From Grimontia celer (GTDB taxonomy: Bacteria; Pseudomonadota; Gammaproteobacteria; Enterobacterales; Vibrionaceae): DNA of 64,000 nucleotides. Shown here one piece after another: positions 18,488-27,609 of this stretch. Positions within the stretch are counted from its first letter, which is position 1, and each line of letters starts with the position of its first letter. The position numbers were made by a program, and so were the translations under genes. The stretch is taken from contig NZ_FIZX01000002.1 in assembly GCF_900055185.1 (NCBI RefSeq), forward strand, positions 1,306,586 through 1,370,585, written 5' to 3'. The notes under the pieces are model-generated. The model was not told the origin of the DNA and searched no databases. It saw nothing but the letters and a program-made list of their open reading frames with translations.

Positions 18488-18575
18488 TCGCGCAAACAAT
18501 AAGCATGCAGCCGATCAGCCCTTCCCTTTTCGATTGAAAACACAGTAATATTTATTTGCTCATTTTGAGCATTAT

Positions 18576-18725
18576 TCTCAGGGCGGGGCGAAATTCCCCA
18601 CCGGCGGTATGTCAGCAAGCAAGAAATTGTAAGACTGGCGAGCCCGCGAGCGCCCAAGCACATGTTTGGGGTCAGCAGACTTGGTGAGAGGCCAAGGCCG
18701 ACGGTTATAGTCCGGATGAAAGAGG
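18576..18725 (+). ncRNA. FMN riboswitch (RFN element)
   Basis: The conserved core is plain: TCTCAGGGCGGGGCGAAATT opens the element, CCCCACCGGCGG follows, then a variable stem-loop, AGCAGACTTGGTGAGA, and finally CCGACGGTTATAGTCCGGAT with GAAAGAG. It sits about 170 bases upstream of ribB. FMN binding is expected to lower ribB expression. The long spacer after the aptamer contains two alternative stems (see 18784-18859). Confidence 0.97.
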
Positions 18726-18783
18726 ATGATAAAAATGCACCGATTCACGGCGGCGTTCGCTTAGCCGAAGATCGGTGGATTGC

Positions 18784-18859
18784 GTATGGCTGCGTTCGCA
18801 GTTTGCGCTCATCCATACCCAAACGACCTGAATCCTGCATCTTCCGGACGTTTGGGTAT
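18784..18859 (+). promoter_or_regulatory. Candidate expression platform of the FMN riboswitch: competing stems
   Basis: CCATAC (18813-18818) can pair with GTATGG (18784-18789), while the overlapping ATACCCAAACG (18815-18825) pairs perfectly with CGTTTGGGTAT (18849-18859). The two pairings exclude each other, as expected of a switching region. There is no T-run after the second stem and no direct overlap with the ribB binding site, so the mechanism is open. Confidence 0.45.
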
Positions 18860-18895
18860 ACGCCCTGATTCTGGTATTTAAACTTAGGAGTTACC

Positions 18896-19552
18896 ATGAA
18901 TCAGACTCACACATCTCTACTTTCTGGCACCCCATTTGAGCGCGTTGAAGCGGCGCTTGAAGCACTGCGCTCGGGTAAAGGCGTTTTGCTTCTCGACGAC
19001 GAAGATCGAGAGAATGAAGGTGACATCATTTATTCCGTAGACCATCTAACGACTCAGCAAATGGCACTCATGATCCGCGAATGCTCTGGTATCGTGTGCC
19101 TGTGCCTGCCTGAAGAACAAGCCGACAGGCTGGAACTTCAGCCAATGGTGGCCAATAACAACAGCGCCAACCAGACCGCTTTTACCGTTTCCATTGAGGC
19201 GAAAGTGGGCGTCACAACCGGCGTTTCTGCAGCTGACCGCGTCACTACAATCAAGACCGCCTCGAACCCAGATGCGAAACCTTCTGACCTAGCGCGTCCT
19301 GGCCACGTGTTCCCACTCCGCGCACGAAAAGGTGGTGTTCTCGTTCGTCGTGGTCACACCGAAGGCACTATCGATTTAATGCAAATGGCTGGTCTATCAC
19401 CTGCCGGTGTTTTGTGTGAAGTGCAGAATGAAGATGGTTCCATGGCAAAAGCGCCAGAGATCGTTGAGTTCGGCAAGAAGCATGACATGCCGGTACTGAC
19501 CATTGAAGACATGGTTCAATACCGCCTAACGTCAGCGGAGAAGATCGCTTAA
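18896..19552 (+). CDS. ribB: 3,4-dihydroxy-2-butanone 4-phosphate synthase
   Basis: The 218-residue enzyme converts ribulose 5-phosphate to dihydroxybutanone phosphate and formate in riboflavin synthesis. It has the acidic Mg2+-binding loop [20 protein letters not shown] (about residues 33-52), [30 protein letters not shown] and the [19 protein letters not shown] segment, all at standard RibB positions. No GTP cyclohydrolase II domain is fused, so this is the stand-alone form usual in Vibrio and enterics. The ATG follows TAGGAG. It is controlled by the upstream FMN riboswitch. Confidence 0.96.
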   Translation: MNQTHTSLLSGTPFERVEAALEALRSGKGVLLLDDEDRENEGDIIYSVDHLTTQQMALMIRECSGIVCLCLPEEQADRLELQPMVANNNSANQTAFTVSIEAKVGVTTGVSAADRVTTIKTASNPDAKPSDLARPGHVFPLRARKGGVLVRRGHTEGTIDLMQMAGLSPAGVLCEVQNEDGSMAKAPEIVEFGKKHDMPVLTIEDMVQYRLTSAEKIA

Positions 19553-19575
19553 TCTTTCGGACGATAAGCAATTTT

Positions 19576-19618
19576 GAGATCGCTCACACTTTTAAATTGA
19601 TGAGCGGTCTCTATTTTG
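19576..19618 (+). terminator. Rho-independent terminator after ribB
   Basis: GAGATCGCTCA (19576-19586) pairs with TGAGCGGTCTC (19601-19611) with one mismatch, followed by TATTTTG. It separates ribB from the transporter gene, which begins at 19843 with its own leader. Confidence 0.8.
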
Positions 19619-19842
19619 TAAAAGATTAATTCCTCTCATCGTGCAACCCATCACCAAATTGTTAACCCCACCGCCTCCTTCTGAAAGCAAAATTCACCCA
19701 ACACAAGAATCACCCAGCATTCCATTCACGCAGTGAATTTCATCAAACCTTTTTATCTTCAGCATCCAATAGCTGAATTGATATGGATTGCATTCATCAT
19801 GAGAATTTCTAGATACAACACTGTGAACTGGAAGTTTATTTT

Positions 19843-21759
19843 ATGAAAAAACACTTTGAGCTCATCGACAAACCGACTTTCTTCGGCGCGTTGGGGCTGC
19901 TGTTTTCTGTCATCGTTCCATTGCTGGTTTGGCCTGACCAAGGTGCAGAGTGGATTGCGATTGCAAAAACCTTTATGACCGACAAGCTGGGCTTTATGTA
20001 CCTGGCTCTTGGTATCGCTGCCTTCTTTTTTATGGCTTACATCGTTTTCAGCGATATCGGACAAATCAAACTTGGTGACGCAGACGAAAAGCCAGAGTTT
20101 GCGACTGGCTCTTGGGCTGCGATGCTTTTCTGTGGCGGTATCGGTGCCAGTATCCTTTACTGGGGTACTATCGAATGGGCTTATTACTATCAAAACCCTC
20201 CTTTCCAGCTTCAGGCTGGTAGTGAAGAAGCCGTCCGTTGGGCAGCGACCTACGGTATTTTCCACTGGGGCCCAATTGCGTGGTCTATATACCTGATCCC
20301 AGCTATTCCAATTGCTTACTTCTTCTACGTTCGTAAGCAGCCTGTCCTGAAAGTGTCTGCCGCGCTGATGCCTGTAATTGGTGAAGCACGCAGCCACGGT
20401 AAACTGGGCAAGTTCATTGATGTATTGTTCATCTTTGGTCTTCTGGGTGGTGCTGCAACCACATTGGGTCTGGCGGCACCATTGATCAACGAAGGTATCA
20501 GCTACCTGTTTGGCATTCCTTCTACCACAGTGACTCAAATCGGTGTTCTGCTGCTTTGTACCGCGCTGTTCGCTTACTCGTCTTACAAGGGTATGGATGA
20601 GGGCATCAAGGTTCTGAGTAACATTAACTTTTGGGGTGCACTTGGTCTGCTGGCATTTGTACTGTTTGCTGGCCCAACGCTGTTCATGCTGGAAACCGGT
20701 CTGGACTCCATCGGTCGCATGCTGTCCAACTTCTTTGTGATGGCGACTTGGGCAGAACCGTTTGGTGGCTATGGCACGTTTGAAGACACCCACTTCCCGC
20801 AGGATTGGACCATCTTCTACTGGGCATGGTGGCTGGTATTTGCGCCGAGTATGGGTCTGTTTGTGGCGCGTATTTCACGTGGCCGTACCATCAAACAGAT
20901 GGTATCAGGCTCAATCTTCTTCGGCTCTCTGGGTTGTGCACTGTACTTCATGATCCTGGGCAACTTTGGTCTGTCACTGCAACTGTCAGGTCAGTTGGAT
21001 GTTGTTTCAATCTTGAATGAGAAAGGCGCGACAACTGCGATTTTCTCTATTCTTGAGCAACTGCCTATGAGCACTGTGGTTATCGCTGTGTTCACGGTTC
21101 TTTGTATCATCTTCACCGCGACCACGTTCGACTCTATTTCGTTCATTCTAGCTTCCGTAGTACAGAATAACGTGACAGAAGACCCGCTACGCTGGAACCG
21201 TCTGTTCTGGGCATTCACCCTGTCTGTGATGCCTTCAATCCTGATGTTTATGGGTGGCTTGGCTACGCTGCAAACGGCAGCAATCGTCGGCGGCTTACCT
21301 CTTCTGGTGATCGCTGTCATGCTGATGATCTCAGGTGTGAAAGCGGCAACGCTCGACCTTTCACATCAGGAAGGCTATGAAGACCCAACCATCAACATCG
21401 AAGAGTTCCCCGAGGTTGATCCTTGGTCTCGTGAAGGTATGGCGATGGCAAAGTTTGAACGACTGAAAGACGAAGCGATCACCGCAGCAAACGAAGAACG
21501 TGAGAAACTGGATGCTATCTGGGACCTCAAGAAGAACATCCGCGCGGAAGCGTTGTCACGAGGCGAAACAGGCATGGAATTGGGCGATGCTCCTCAAGAG
21601 CAGCTGGATGAAATCCAACGCCTAACTGACGAAGCTATGGCCGCCAAAGAGCATAAGCTTCAGGCCTCTGAAGCTGCGCAACAAGCGCGTATTGAGTTCA
21701 ATGAACTGATGCGTGAGAAGAAGCGTTTAGAGCAAGAAGCAGAAGAACAAATGGCGTAA
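19843..21759 (+). CDS. BCCT-family betaine/choline/carnitine transporter with C-terminal helical extension
   Basis: The 638-residue secondary transporter carries 12 predicted membrane helices over residues 10-500. The BCCT signature is clear: WAWWLVFAPSMGLFVARISR followed by GRTIKQM. Trp-rich segments such as CGGIGASILYWGTIEWAYYY line the substrate site in this family. After the last helix there is a charged 130-residue cytoplasmic tail predicted to be coiled coil (KLDAIWDLKKNIRAEALSRG and the EEREKL/AKEHKLQ region), longer than the tails of many relatives; BCCT tails can sense osmotic change. Likely substrates are choline, betaine or carnitine, but the sequence does not decide. The ATG at 19843 follows GGAAG. 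Confidence 0.9.
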   Translation: MKKHFELIDKPTFFGALGLLFSVIVPLLVWPDQGAEWIAIAKTFMTDKLGFMYLALGIAAFFFMAYIVFSDIGQIKLGDADEKPEFATGSWAAMLFCGGIGASILYWGTIEWAYYYQNPPFQLQAGSEEAVRWAATYGIFHWGPIAWSIYLIPAIPIAYFFYVRKQPVLKVSAALMPVIGEARSHGKLGKFIDVLFIFGLLGGAATTLGLAAPLINEGISYLFGIPSTTVTQIGVLLLCTALFAYSSYKGMDEGIKVLSNINFWGALGLLAFVLFAGPTLFMLETGLDSIGRMLSNFFVMATWAEPFGGYGTFEDTHFPQDWTIFYWAWWLVFAPSMGLFVARISRGRTIKQMVSGSIFFGSLGCALYFMILGNFGLSLQLSGQLDVVSILNEKGATTAIFSILEQLPMSTVVIAVFTVLCIIFTATTFDSISFILASVVQNNVTEDPLRWNRLFWAFTLSVMPSILMFMGGLATLQTAAIVGGLPLLVIAVMLMISGVKAATLDLSHQEGYEDPTINIEEFPEVDPWSREGMAMAKFERLKDEAITAANEEREKLDAIWDLKKNIRAEALSRGETGMELGDAPQEQLDEIQRLTDEAMAAKEHKLQASEAAQQARIEFNELMREKKRLEQEAEEQMA

Positions 21760-21779
21760 GCCACCAATATGACACGATA

Positions 21780-21806
21780 AAGGGCACATTTTGTGCCCTT
21801 TTCTTT
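21780..21806. terminator. Terminator between the BCCT gene and the sensor gene
   Basis: AAGGGCACA (21780-21788) pairs with TGTGCCCTT (21792-21800) around three Ts, followed by TTCTTTTT. The two flanking genes converge here; the rightward direction has the better T-run. Confidence 0.85.
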
Positions 21807-21813
21807 TTACGGT

Positions 21814-23337
21814 TTAGCTGGTTGTCGTCATCGACGTTTTCTTTACCGAAACGGCAACCCTAGACTTTTTTTTGGCATCAGGCTCGTAGATGCGGAATTT
21901 GTTCTTACCCATTTTTTTGGCCACGTATAGCGCTTCATCTGCATGGCGAATAAGCGAGTCACAGCTGTCACTATGCTCTGGATAGAACGCATAACCTATC
22001 GATAGTCCAACCTGAATCTCAATACCGTCTACAAAAATAGGTTGCCCAACAGATTCAATCAGCCTTTCTGCCATCACGGGCAAATACTCACGACTTTCTG
22101 GGCCGCTATAGACAATGGCAAACTCGTCACCGCCCAACCGGGCCACCGTGTCTTGATCCCTACACTGCTTCAACAATCGGTCAGCCACTATCTTGAGGCA
22201 CTCATCACCAATGGGGTGACCGTACTCATCGTTGACGGGCTTAAAATCGTCCAAATCAAGGATAGCAAGCGCGATATGGCGATCTTGAACCTGTGCGAGT
22301 TCCAGTGCCATTTTTAAATCGTCATTGAAACGAATGCGGTTTGCCAGCTTGGTCAGTGGGTCGCTCATGGCTAATTTTGTCGCCTTCTTTTCCGCACGTC
22401 GGCGACGCTTTATCTCTCGCTTTAGCCTCAAATTCCAGTGGTAGAACATACCCACAGTAAAGATGGAACACACTAAGATAGCCGAAACGACCCACCAGAA
22501 CAGACCCCATTCAAAGCCGGTTTCGTACTTCACCGGGAACCAGCGTTCAAAAATTTCTTTCCTATCTAAGGGTGTGATTTCGTTGATAGCGAAATTGAAC
22601 AACTCCACCAGTTCAGGATGGTCGCGGCTAACCAGAATGGAGAGCTTTGCGTTTGAAGGTAGCACCCCACCAATTTTCACATTAATGATATTGTGCTCTT
22701 GAATGATGTAGACCAGCGAGCCCAATACACTCACAAATCCATAGACTTCTTTGCTCTCAACCTTCTTTAACCCTTCTTCCGTTGAGTCAAAGGATCTGAA
22801 GTCTAAATGGGGATAGAGCTTTGGCATAATTTCCGAAGCTGGAGAATCACGAAGAACACCTATCGTTTCTTGTGCGAGGTTATTGAGATCATCAACAAAC
22901 GGCGTATCCATATTGGTTGCAAGTGCGCGGTGTGAAGTGAAATATGGGACCGTAAACATAAAGTCCTGACGCTTTTCGTCGGTGGCAACCTCCGCGACAA
23001 TAATGTCACATTCCCCTGCTTTTACTGCTGCCAGACTTTGAGAATAAGTTTCAGTAGGATAGAGATGAAAAGGAATCCCCAGCTTATTGCTGATAAGTGT
23101 TGCGTAGTCCGCTAATACACCCACATATTCACCATCCTGATTGATGTATTCGAAGGGTAACCAGTTGGGCTCAACACACATTGATACCCCTTTCAGGGAA
23201 TCGAGATAAAGTTTCTGTTGTTCAGATAATTGCTTGGCACGAACAGACTCAGAAAACATCAACAGACAAGCAAAAAGAACAAAGCATTGATTATAACGCT
23301 GTGATAATTTTGAAAAATATGGTGAAAGATTGGCCAT
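21814..23337 (-). CDS. Diguanylate cyclase with periplasmic amino-acid-type binding domain
   Basis: The 507-residue sensor starts with a signal/anchor segment (residues 17-34), then a periplasmic SBP_bac_3 domain (about 45-275: GVSMCVEPNWLPFEYINQDG, VAEVATDEKRQDFMFTVPY), a membrane helix (about 285-305), a basic RxKREIKRRRR linker and a GGDEF domain. The active site is GGDEF at about residue 402, with an intact inhibitory RxxD motif (RDQD) the usual five residues before it. It should make cyclic di-GMP in response to a small periplasmic ligand, with product inhibition. The last ~20 residues are basic and Ser/Thr-rich. The ATG follows GGGGGAAAGCC. No linked phosphodiesterase is adjacent. Confidence 0.92.
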   Translation of the reverse strand: MANLSPYFSKLSQRYNQCFVLFACLLMFSESVRAKQLSEQQKLYLDSLKGVSMCVEPNWLPFEYINQDGEYVGVLADYATLISNKLGIPFHLYPTETYSQSLAAVKAGECDIIVAEVATDEKRQDFMFTVPYFTSHRALATNMDTPFVDDLNNLAQETIGVLRDSPASEIMPKLYPHLDFRSFDSTEEGLKKVESKEVYGFVSVLGSLVYIIQEHNIINVKIGGVLPSNAKLSILVSRDHPELVELFNFAINEITPLDRKEIFERWFPVKYETGFEWGLFWWVVSAILVCSIFTVGMFYHWNLRLKREIKRRRRAEKKATKLAMSDPLTKLANRIRFNDDLKMALELAQVQDRHIALAILDLDDFKPVNDEYGHPIGDECLKIVADRLLKQCRDQDTVARLGGDEFAIVYSGPESREYLPVMAERLIESVGQPIFVDGIEIQVGLSIGYAFYPEHSDSCDSLIRHADEALYVAKKMGKNKFRIYEPDAKKKSRVAVSVKKTSMTTTS

Positions 23338-24004
23338 GGCTTTCCCCCAGAAAACACATCGCGATTACCGCGAGACTTCCAATTTATTCTGCCATGTGTC
23401 GTCATTGATTTACGTTTCATTTATAAGACAATAGTTGCATTAGTAGAATTATCATGAGAAATGAAATTGCCTCCAAATCATCACACTGAGCTTTAGTTAT
23501 TCATACAGTGAATACCACCACTTAATACTCGACAACTCAGAACTATATTCTAGAAAACTTTTCTATTTGGCATTCCATTGATGCGAATATCTCTCATGAA
23601 AATTAGAAATTAATCTTTATTATCATAAAGTTAAACCCCAATAAATGTATGAAAACGCTTTCATCTTTGGTCAGAATTTTTGTCTTAGTTTATTAGGTTT
23701 TTATAAACAATCTTTCCTTCAAACTTCAAATGCAGAATAGCGTTGGATTTCACGAATTTATAGAAACTGCTTTCATACCAATGAATTGCATTAAAATGAA
23801 TACACAAAGCCTAATAAAGCAGACCTTTCTTTGCTGAATGTTTGAACTCTCAGATGCCATCCTAAAATTGCCGATACCGGACGTTCTAAATAAATGCATA
23901 TACCCCAACATCACTAGTGGCCCTTAAAGTCTCTACTTTGTAAGACTGGCAATTTTAGAGCATTAACTCTAATATGTTCGCAACTTCCTCATGTGGAAAC
24001 CAAT
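23338..24004. other. Long AT-rich divergent promoter region with several inverted repeats
   Basis: About 665 bp without a gene separates the diguanylate cyclase (leftward) from the export operon (rightward). It contains ATGAAA-ACGC-TTTCAT (23649-23664) and a near copy GAAACTGCTTTCAT (23763-23776), plus an 11-bp perfect inverted repeat CTAAAATTGCC / GGCAATTTTAG (23862-23872 and 23948-23958). No ORF with coding character was found. Confidence 0.6.
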
Positions 24005-25438
24005 ATGCTTGCCAGAAAATCTTTCCTTATCCGGTTGATATTTGCATTGACGCTTTTGCCGGGTATGGCCACTGCGGAGCCCATGACCTTTGAACAGGCA
24101 TGGCATTCTGTCCTGACCCGAAATGATGCGATAGCCGCAGAACGAGCTAATGTTCAGCGCGCCGAGCACATGCGAAACGCAGCTTCAGCACACCATCTTC
24201 CTTCGGTTTCACTCAGCGGTAACTACACCCGCTTGGATCAGAATGTCGAACTCAAACCCTCCCAGTTAGCTCATCATATGAATGGTGGCGATGCGCTGGG
24301 TCAAATCGCTGGCTCTGTCCCCCAATTGGGTCCATTGATGGGGAACCTCGACAACCTGCTGACCACCACTTTGGCCGACCGCGATATTTACACCAGCTCT
24401 ATCCGAGCTATCTGGCCGATCTTTACCGGCGGACGCATTCTTGCTGCGGAAGACATTGCCAACGCACAGCGCGAAGAAGCCAAGTTCCTGATGCAAATGG
24501 CCCAGCAGGCCAAGTTTGAAGATTTGGCGAAAGTCTACTTTGCAACCGTACTGGCCGAACAAGTTCTGCAGACGCGAATTGAAATGGAACAAGGTCTGGC
24601 TAAGCACCTCGACCATGCGAAAAAGATGGAGGAACAAGGCCAAATTGCACGTGTGGAACGCCTACAAGCAGAAGTCTCTTTCGACAAAGCCAGGACTGAA
24701 CGTCGCAAAGCCGAACGCGACCTGGAAATCGCCCAAGCTGCGCTGCAAACACTGGTGAAAAGCGATGCACCCGTGACGCCATCCAGCGCCCTCTTTACTC
24801 AGAAACATCCCCCTGCGATGGCGCCATTCATGGAAAAAACGCTGGCGGATTATCCAGGTCTAAAGGTGTTAGACGCCAAAGGTGAGCAAGCTGATGGCTT
24901 GGTTAACCTAGAGAAAGGTAAATACTACCCGCAGGTTTATCTTTACGGTAACTACAACCTCTATGAAGGTGATTCTCTGACCGCTGAGTTGGCACCTGAT
25001 TGGGCAGTTGGCGTAGGCGTGAGTATTCCCCTTATCGACAATGGTGGCCGTTCAGACAAAGTCAAAGCTGCCCACAGCACCGCACTTCAGGTTCAGTACC
25101 TTCGCGCCCAAGCGGAACAAGACCTTTCACTGCTGGTTGAGAAAACCTGGCGAGAAGCAGGACAGGCACTGGAAGAGTATCAAGGCTTGGCTTCAAGTAT
25201 TTCCCTCGCACAGGAAAACCTGCGACTGCGTGAAAAAGCCTTTGCACAGGGGCTTTCCACTTCACTCGATGTCGTCGATGCAGAACTCTATCTCGCCAGC
25301 ATCAAAACCCAGCAGCTTGCAGCGTCATACCAATACGTGCTGTCACTTTCCCGTCTGCTCGCCATCAGTGGCGAAATGCACCGTTTCCCGGAATTTCAGT
25401 CGGCATCACTCCAATCAATCCAACCATTACAGGGATAA
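24005..25438 (+). CDS. TolC-family outer membrane efflux protein
   Basis: The product (about 477 residues) has a signal peptide (FLIRLIFALTLLPGMATA) and two copies of the OEP fold: long alpha-helical barrel segments (for example QRAEHMRNAASAHHLPSVSL and a coiled coil around residues 170-250) and short outer-membrane strands. It forms the exit duct of a tripartite pump. It is the first gene of a four-gene operon with an adaptor and two ABC-2 permeases. A GTG at 23993 is in frame four codons before this ATG; neither has a strong binding site. Confidence 0.88.
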   Translation: MLARKSFLIRLIFALTLLPGMATAEPMTFEQAWHSVLTRNDAIAAERANVQRAEHMRNAASAHHLPSVSLSGNYTRLDQNVELKPSQLAHHMNGGDALGQIAGSVPQLGPLMGNLDNLLTTTLADRDIYTSSIRAIWPIFTGGRILAAEDIANAQREEAKFLMQMAQQAKFEDLAKVYFATVLAEQVLQTRIEMEQGLAKHLDHAKKMEEQGQIARVERLQAEVSFDKARTERRKAERDLEIAQAALQTLVKSDAPVTPSSALFTQKHPPAMAPFMEKTLADYPGLKVLDAKGEQADGLVNLEKGKYYPQVYLYGNYNLYEGDSLTAELAPDWAVGVGVSIPLIDNGGRSDKVKAAHSTALQVQYLRAQAEQDLSLLVEKTWREAGQALEEYQGLASSISLAQENLRLREKAFAQGLSTSLDVVDAELYLASIKTQQLAASYQYVLSLSRLLAISGEMHRFPEFQSASLQSIQPLQG

Positions 25439-25444
25439 ATCACA

Positions 25445-26434
25445 ATGAGCAAATTGAAGTCTATCGCGCTGGCATTGCCTGCTGCTGCCGTTATTGGTTG
25501 GATTGGTTACAGCTTCTACCAAGCGTATCAGCCCGTGCCTGAACGTTTTCAGGGTCAGATTGAAGCCCAGCAATACAGTATTTCCTCGAAAGTCGCCGGC
25601 CGTATTGATGATGTGTTGGTGCGCAAAGGCGAAACCGTGAATAAGGGCGATTTGATTTTCACCCTTTACAGCCCAGAGCTTGATGCAAAGCTGGAGCAAG
25701 CGAAAGCAGGACAACAAGCAGCAGACGCCATGGCAGAACAAGCTGAAAGCGGCGCACGTGAGCAGGAAATCAGTGCAGCACGCGATCAATGGCAAAAGGC
25801 CCGCGCTGCGGCGCAATTGGGGGAGAAAACCTTTAAGCGTGTTGATGCGCTCTACAAAGAAGGTGTTGCCGCTGAACAAAAACGCGACGAAGCCTACACC
25901 CAGTGGCAAGCGGCGAAATACACAGAAAACGCTGCGCTCCAAATGTATGAACTGGCGAAAGCAGGTGCGCGCTCAGAAACCAAACGGGCAGCGCAGGAAA
26001 AAGCTCGCATGGCTGCTGGTGCGGTTGCAGAAGTGGAAGCCTATGCCAAAGACACCAAGATCCATAGCTGGTACCAAGGTGAAGTCAGCCAAATCCTCCT
26101 TCACCCCGGAGAGCTGGCACCGCAAGGTTTCCCTGTTGTCACTGTTATCGATATGAAAGATGCCTGGGCAGTTTTCAATATTCGCGAAGACAAACTGCGT
26201 CAGTTTGCCAAAGGCACTCTATTTGATGCGAACATTCCCTCTCTGGGAGAGCAGGCCTATGAGTTTGAAGTGACACACATTGCCCCATTGGGGGATTTCG
26301 CCACTTGGCGCGCCACCAACAGCCAGAACGGCTATGACATGCGCACCTTTGAAGTGGAGGCCCGCCCGGTAACAACGATTGAGGGTTTGCGCGCTGGCAT
26401 GAGTATTCTGGTCTCTGAACAAACTCAGGGTTGA
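25445..26434 (+). CDS. HlyD-family periplasmic adaptor
   Basis: The 329-residue protein has an N-terminal anchor (IALALPAAAVIGWIGYSFY), a first lipoyl half (YSISSKVAGRIDDVLVRKGE), a coiled coil (about 75-190, AKAGQQAADAMAEQAES and further), a second half (HSWYQGEVSQILLHPGELA) and a beta-barrel domain ending MSILVSEQTQG. It resembles YhiI-like adaptors of ABC-2 exporters. It begins six bases after the TolC-family stop and overlaps the next gene region closely, so all four genes are co-translated. It would bridge the inner-membrane permeases and the duct. Confidence 0.9.
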   Translation: MSKLKSIALALPAAAVIGWIGYSFYQAYQPVPERFQGQIEAQQYSISSKVAGRIDDVLVRKGETVNKGDLIFTLYSPELDAKLEQAKAGQQAADAMAEQAESGAREQEISAARDQWQKARAAAQLGEKTFKRVDALYKEGVAAEQKRDEAYTQWQAAKYTENAALQMYELAKAGARSETKRAAQEKARMAAGAVAEVEAYAKDTKIHSWYQGEVSQILLHPGELAPQGFPVVTVIDMKDAWAVFNIREDKLRQFAKGTLFDANIPSLGEQAYEFEVTHIAPLGDFATWRATNSQNGYDMRTFEVEARPVTTIEGLRAGMSILVSEQTQG

Positions 26435-26439
26435 TCACG

Positions 26440-27609
26440 ATGAAAAAGCCTTCGTTTGCCTCAAGGCTGATGGATGAGTGGCGACTCACGTCGTCAGACA
26501 GGTGGCTAACCGCCTTGTTGAGCTGGTTACCCCTCGCGCTATTTCTGTTGGTATGGGCAATTTTCTCTTCTGGCACAGGTCGCGATTTGGCGATCGGCGT
26601 CGTTGATCTTAACCATAGTGCCATGTCGCGGAGCCTCGCCCGCTACTACGACGCCAGTCCTACTTTAGAAACTCGAAGTTTCAACAGTGTTCAAGAGGCT
26701 ACCGCTTCACTGAACAGTGCGGAGACTTACGCTACCGTCATCATTCCTTCAGACTTTGAAAGAATCACCCTGCGCGGTGAGACCCCGGAAGTAACGGTCT
26801 TCTACAACAGCCAATACATTCTGATTGGTAAGCTGGTGAACGCAGCGATTACCCAAAGCCAAAGTACCTTTTCGGCCATGGTGGAAACCAAAGGGAAAAT
26901 GCTGCATGGCACAACGGTTTTCTCACAAGCAGCCGGACAGTCTGTGCCAGTCCGTTTTCAGTTAGTGCCACTATTTAATAACGGCACTAATTACGCGCAG
27001 TTTTTGGTCTCAGCGATTATTCCCGCGCTTTGGCAAATCGTGATTGTCGCGAGCGGCATGCTTTCCATGGCACTGACCGACAAACGCATAGGGCTGGAAA
27101 ATTACTTCAAACAAGGTTTGTTGTCAGCGCTAGTTGCTAAAGTAGTAGGCCTGCTTATTCCGCTTTGGCTGATGGGCGTTGTCTTCGCCACCACTATGCA
27201 CTTTGGTTTGGGCTGGCCGATGAACGGAAGTTGGGTCTTACTTTTTGCATCACAAGGCTTGATGGTGTCAGCAGGTCTCGCGGTTGGTTCATTACTGTAT
27301 TTAGGCACACGAGATGCTACCCGTGCAATGAGTCTGGTCGCAGGTTTTACCGCACCAGCCTTTGCCTTTATGGGAGTGAGTTTTCCAGCCAGTGACATGC
27401 CATTTCTCGCGCAGTGTTGGCGTGCAATACTCCCAGTGAGTCATTACATCACGGTGCAAATTGGCCAGTTCAACTATGGCGCCACGCTGATACAAATGCA
27501 GCCAATGCTTTTCGCTTTAGCGGCTTTTAGCCTGATTTGGCTATTTGTCGCCGCTAAACTCAAACGACTCTGCCGCTCAGCGATGCTAATTCAGGAGGCT
27601 GGCGTATGA
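26440..27609 (+). CDS. ABC-2 type exporter permease (first of two)
   Basis: This roughly 389-residue membrane protein has the YhhJ-like layout: one N-terminal helix (LLSWLPLALFLLVWAIFSS), a periplasmic domain of about 150 residues (IGVVDLNHSAMSRSLARYYD onward), then five helices including ALWQIVIVASGMLSMALTDK. The start is the ATG at 26440, five bases past the adaptor stop; an alternative TTG at 26431 overlaps that stop. It ends in a 4-nt ATGA overlap with the second permease. ABC-2 permeases need a separate ATPase, and none is encoded here. Confidence 0.88.
   Translation: MKKPSFASRLMDEWRLTSSDRWLTALLSWLPLALFLLVWAIFSSGTGRDLAIGVVDLNHSAMSRSLARYYDASPTLETRSFNSVQEATASLNSAETYATVIIPSDFERITLRGETPEVTVFYNSQYILIGKLVNAAITQSQSTFSAMVETKGKMLHGTTVFSQAAGQSVPVRFQLVPLFNNGTNYAQFLVSAIIPALWQIVIVASGMLSMALTDKRIGLENYFKQGLLSALVAKVVGLLIPLWLMGVVFATTMHFGLGWPMNGSWVLLFASQGLMVSAGLAVGSLLYLGTRDATRAMSLVAGFTAPAFAFMGVSFPASDMPFLAQCWRAILPVSHYITVQIGQFNYGATLIQMQPMLFALAAFSLIWLFVAAKLKRLCRSAMLIQEAGV

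Noticed and set aside
18662-18868. Short frame between the FMN aptamer and ribB
   Set aside because: It overlaps the aptamer 3' half and the switching stems; its codon use is not gene-like.
19759-20793. A 344-codon open frame on the minus strand, antisense to the BCCT gene
   Set aside because: It is a shadow of the strong rightward gene; the translation is rich in Cys, Gln, His and Arg with no domain, and it crosses the BCCT start region.
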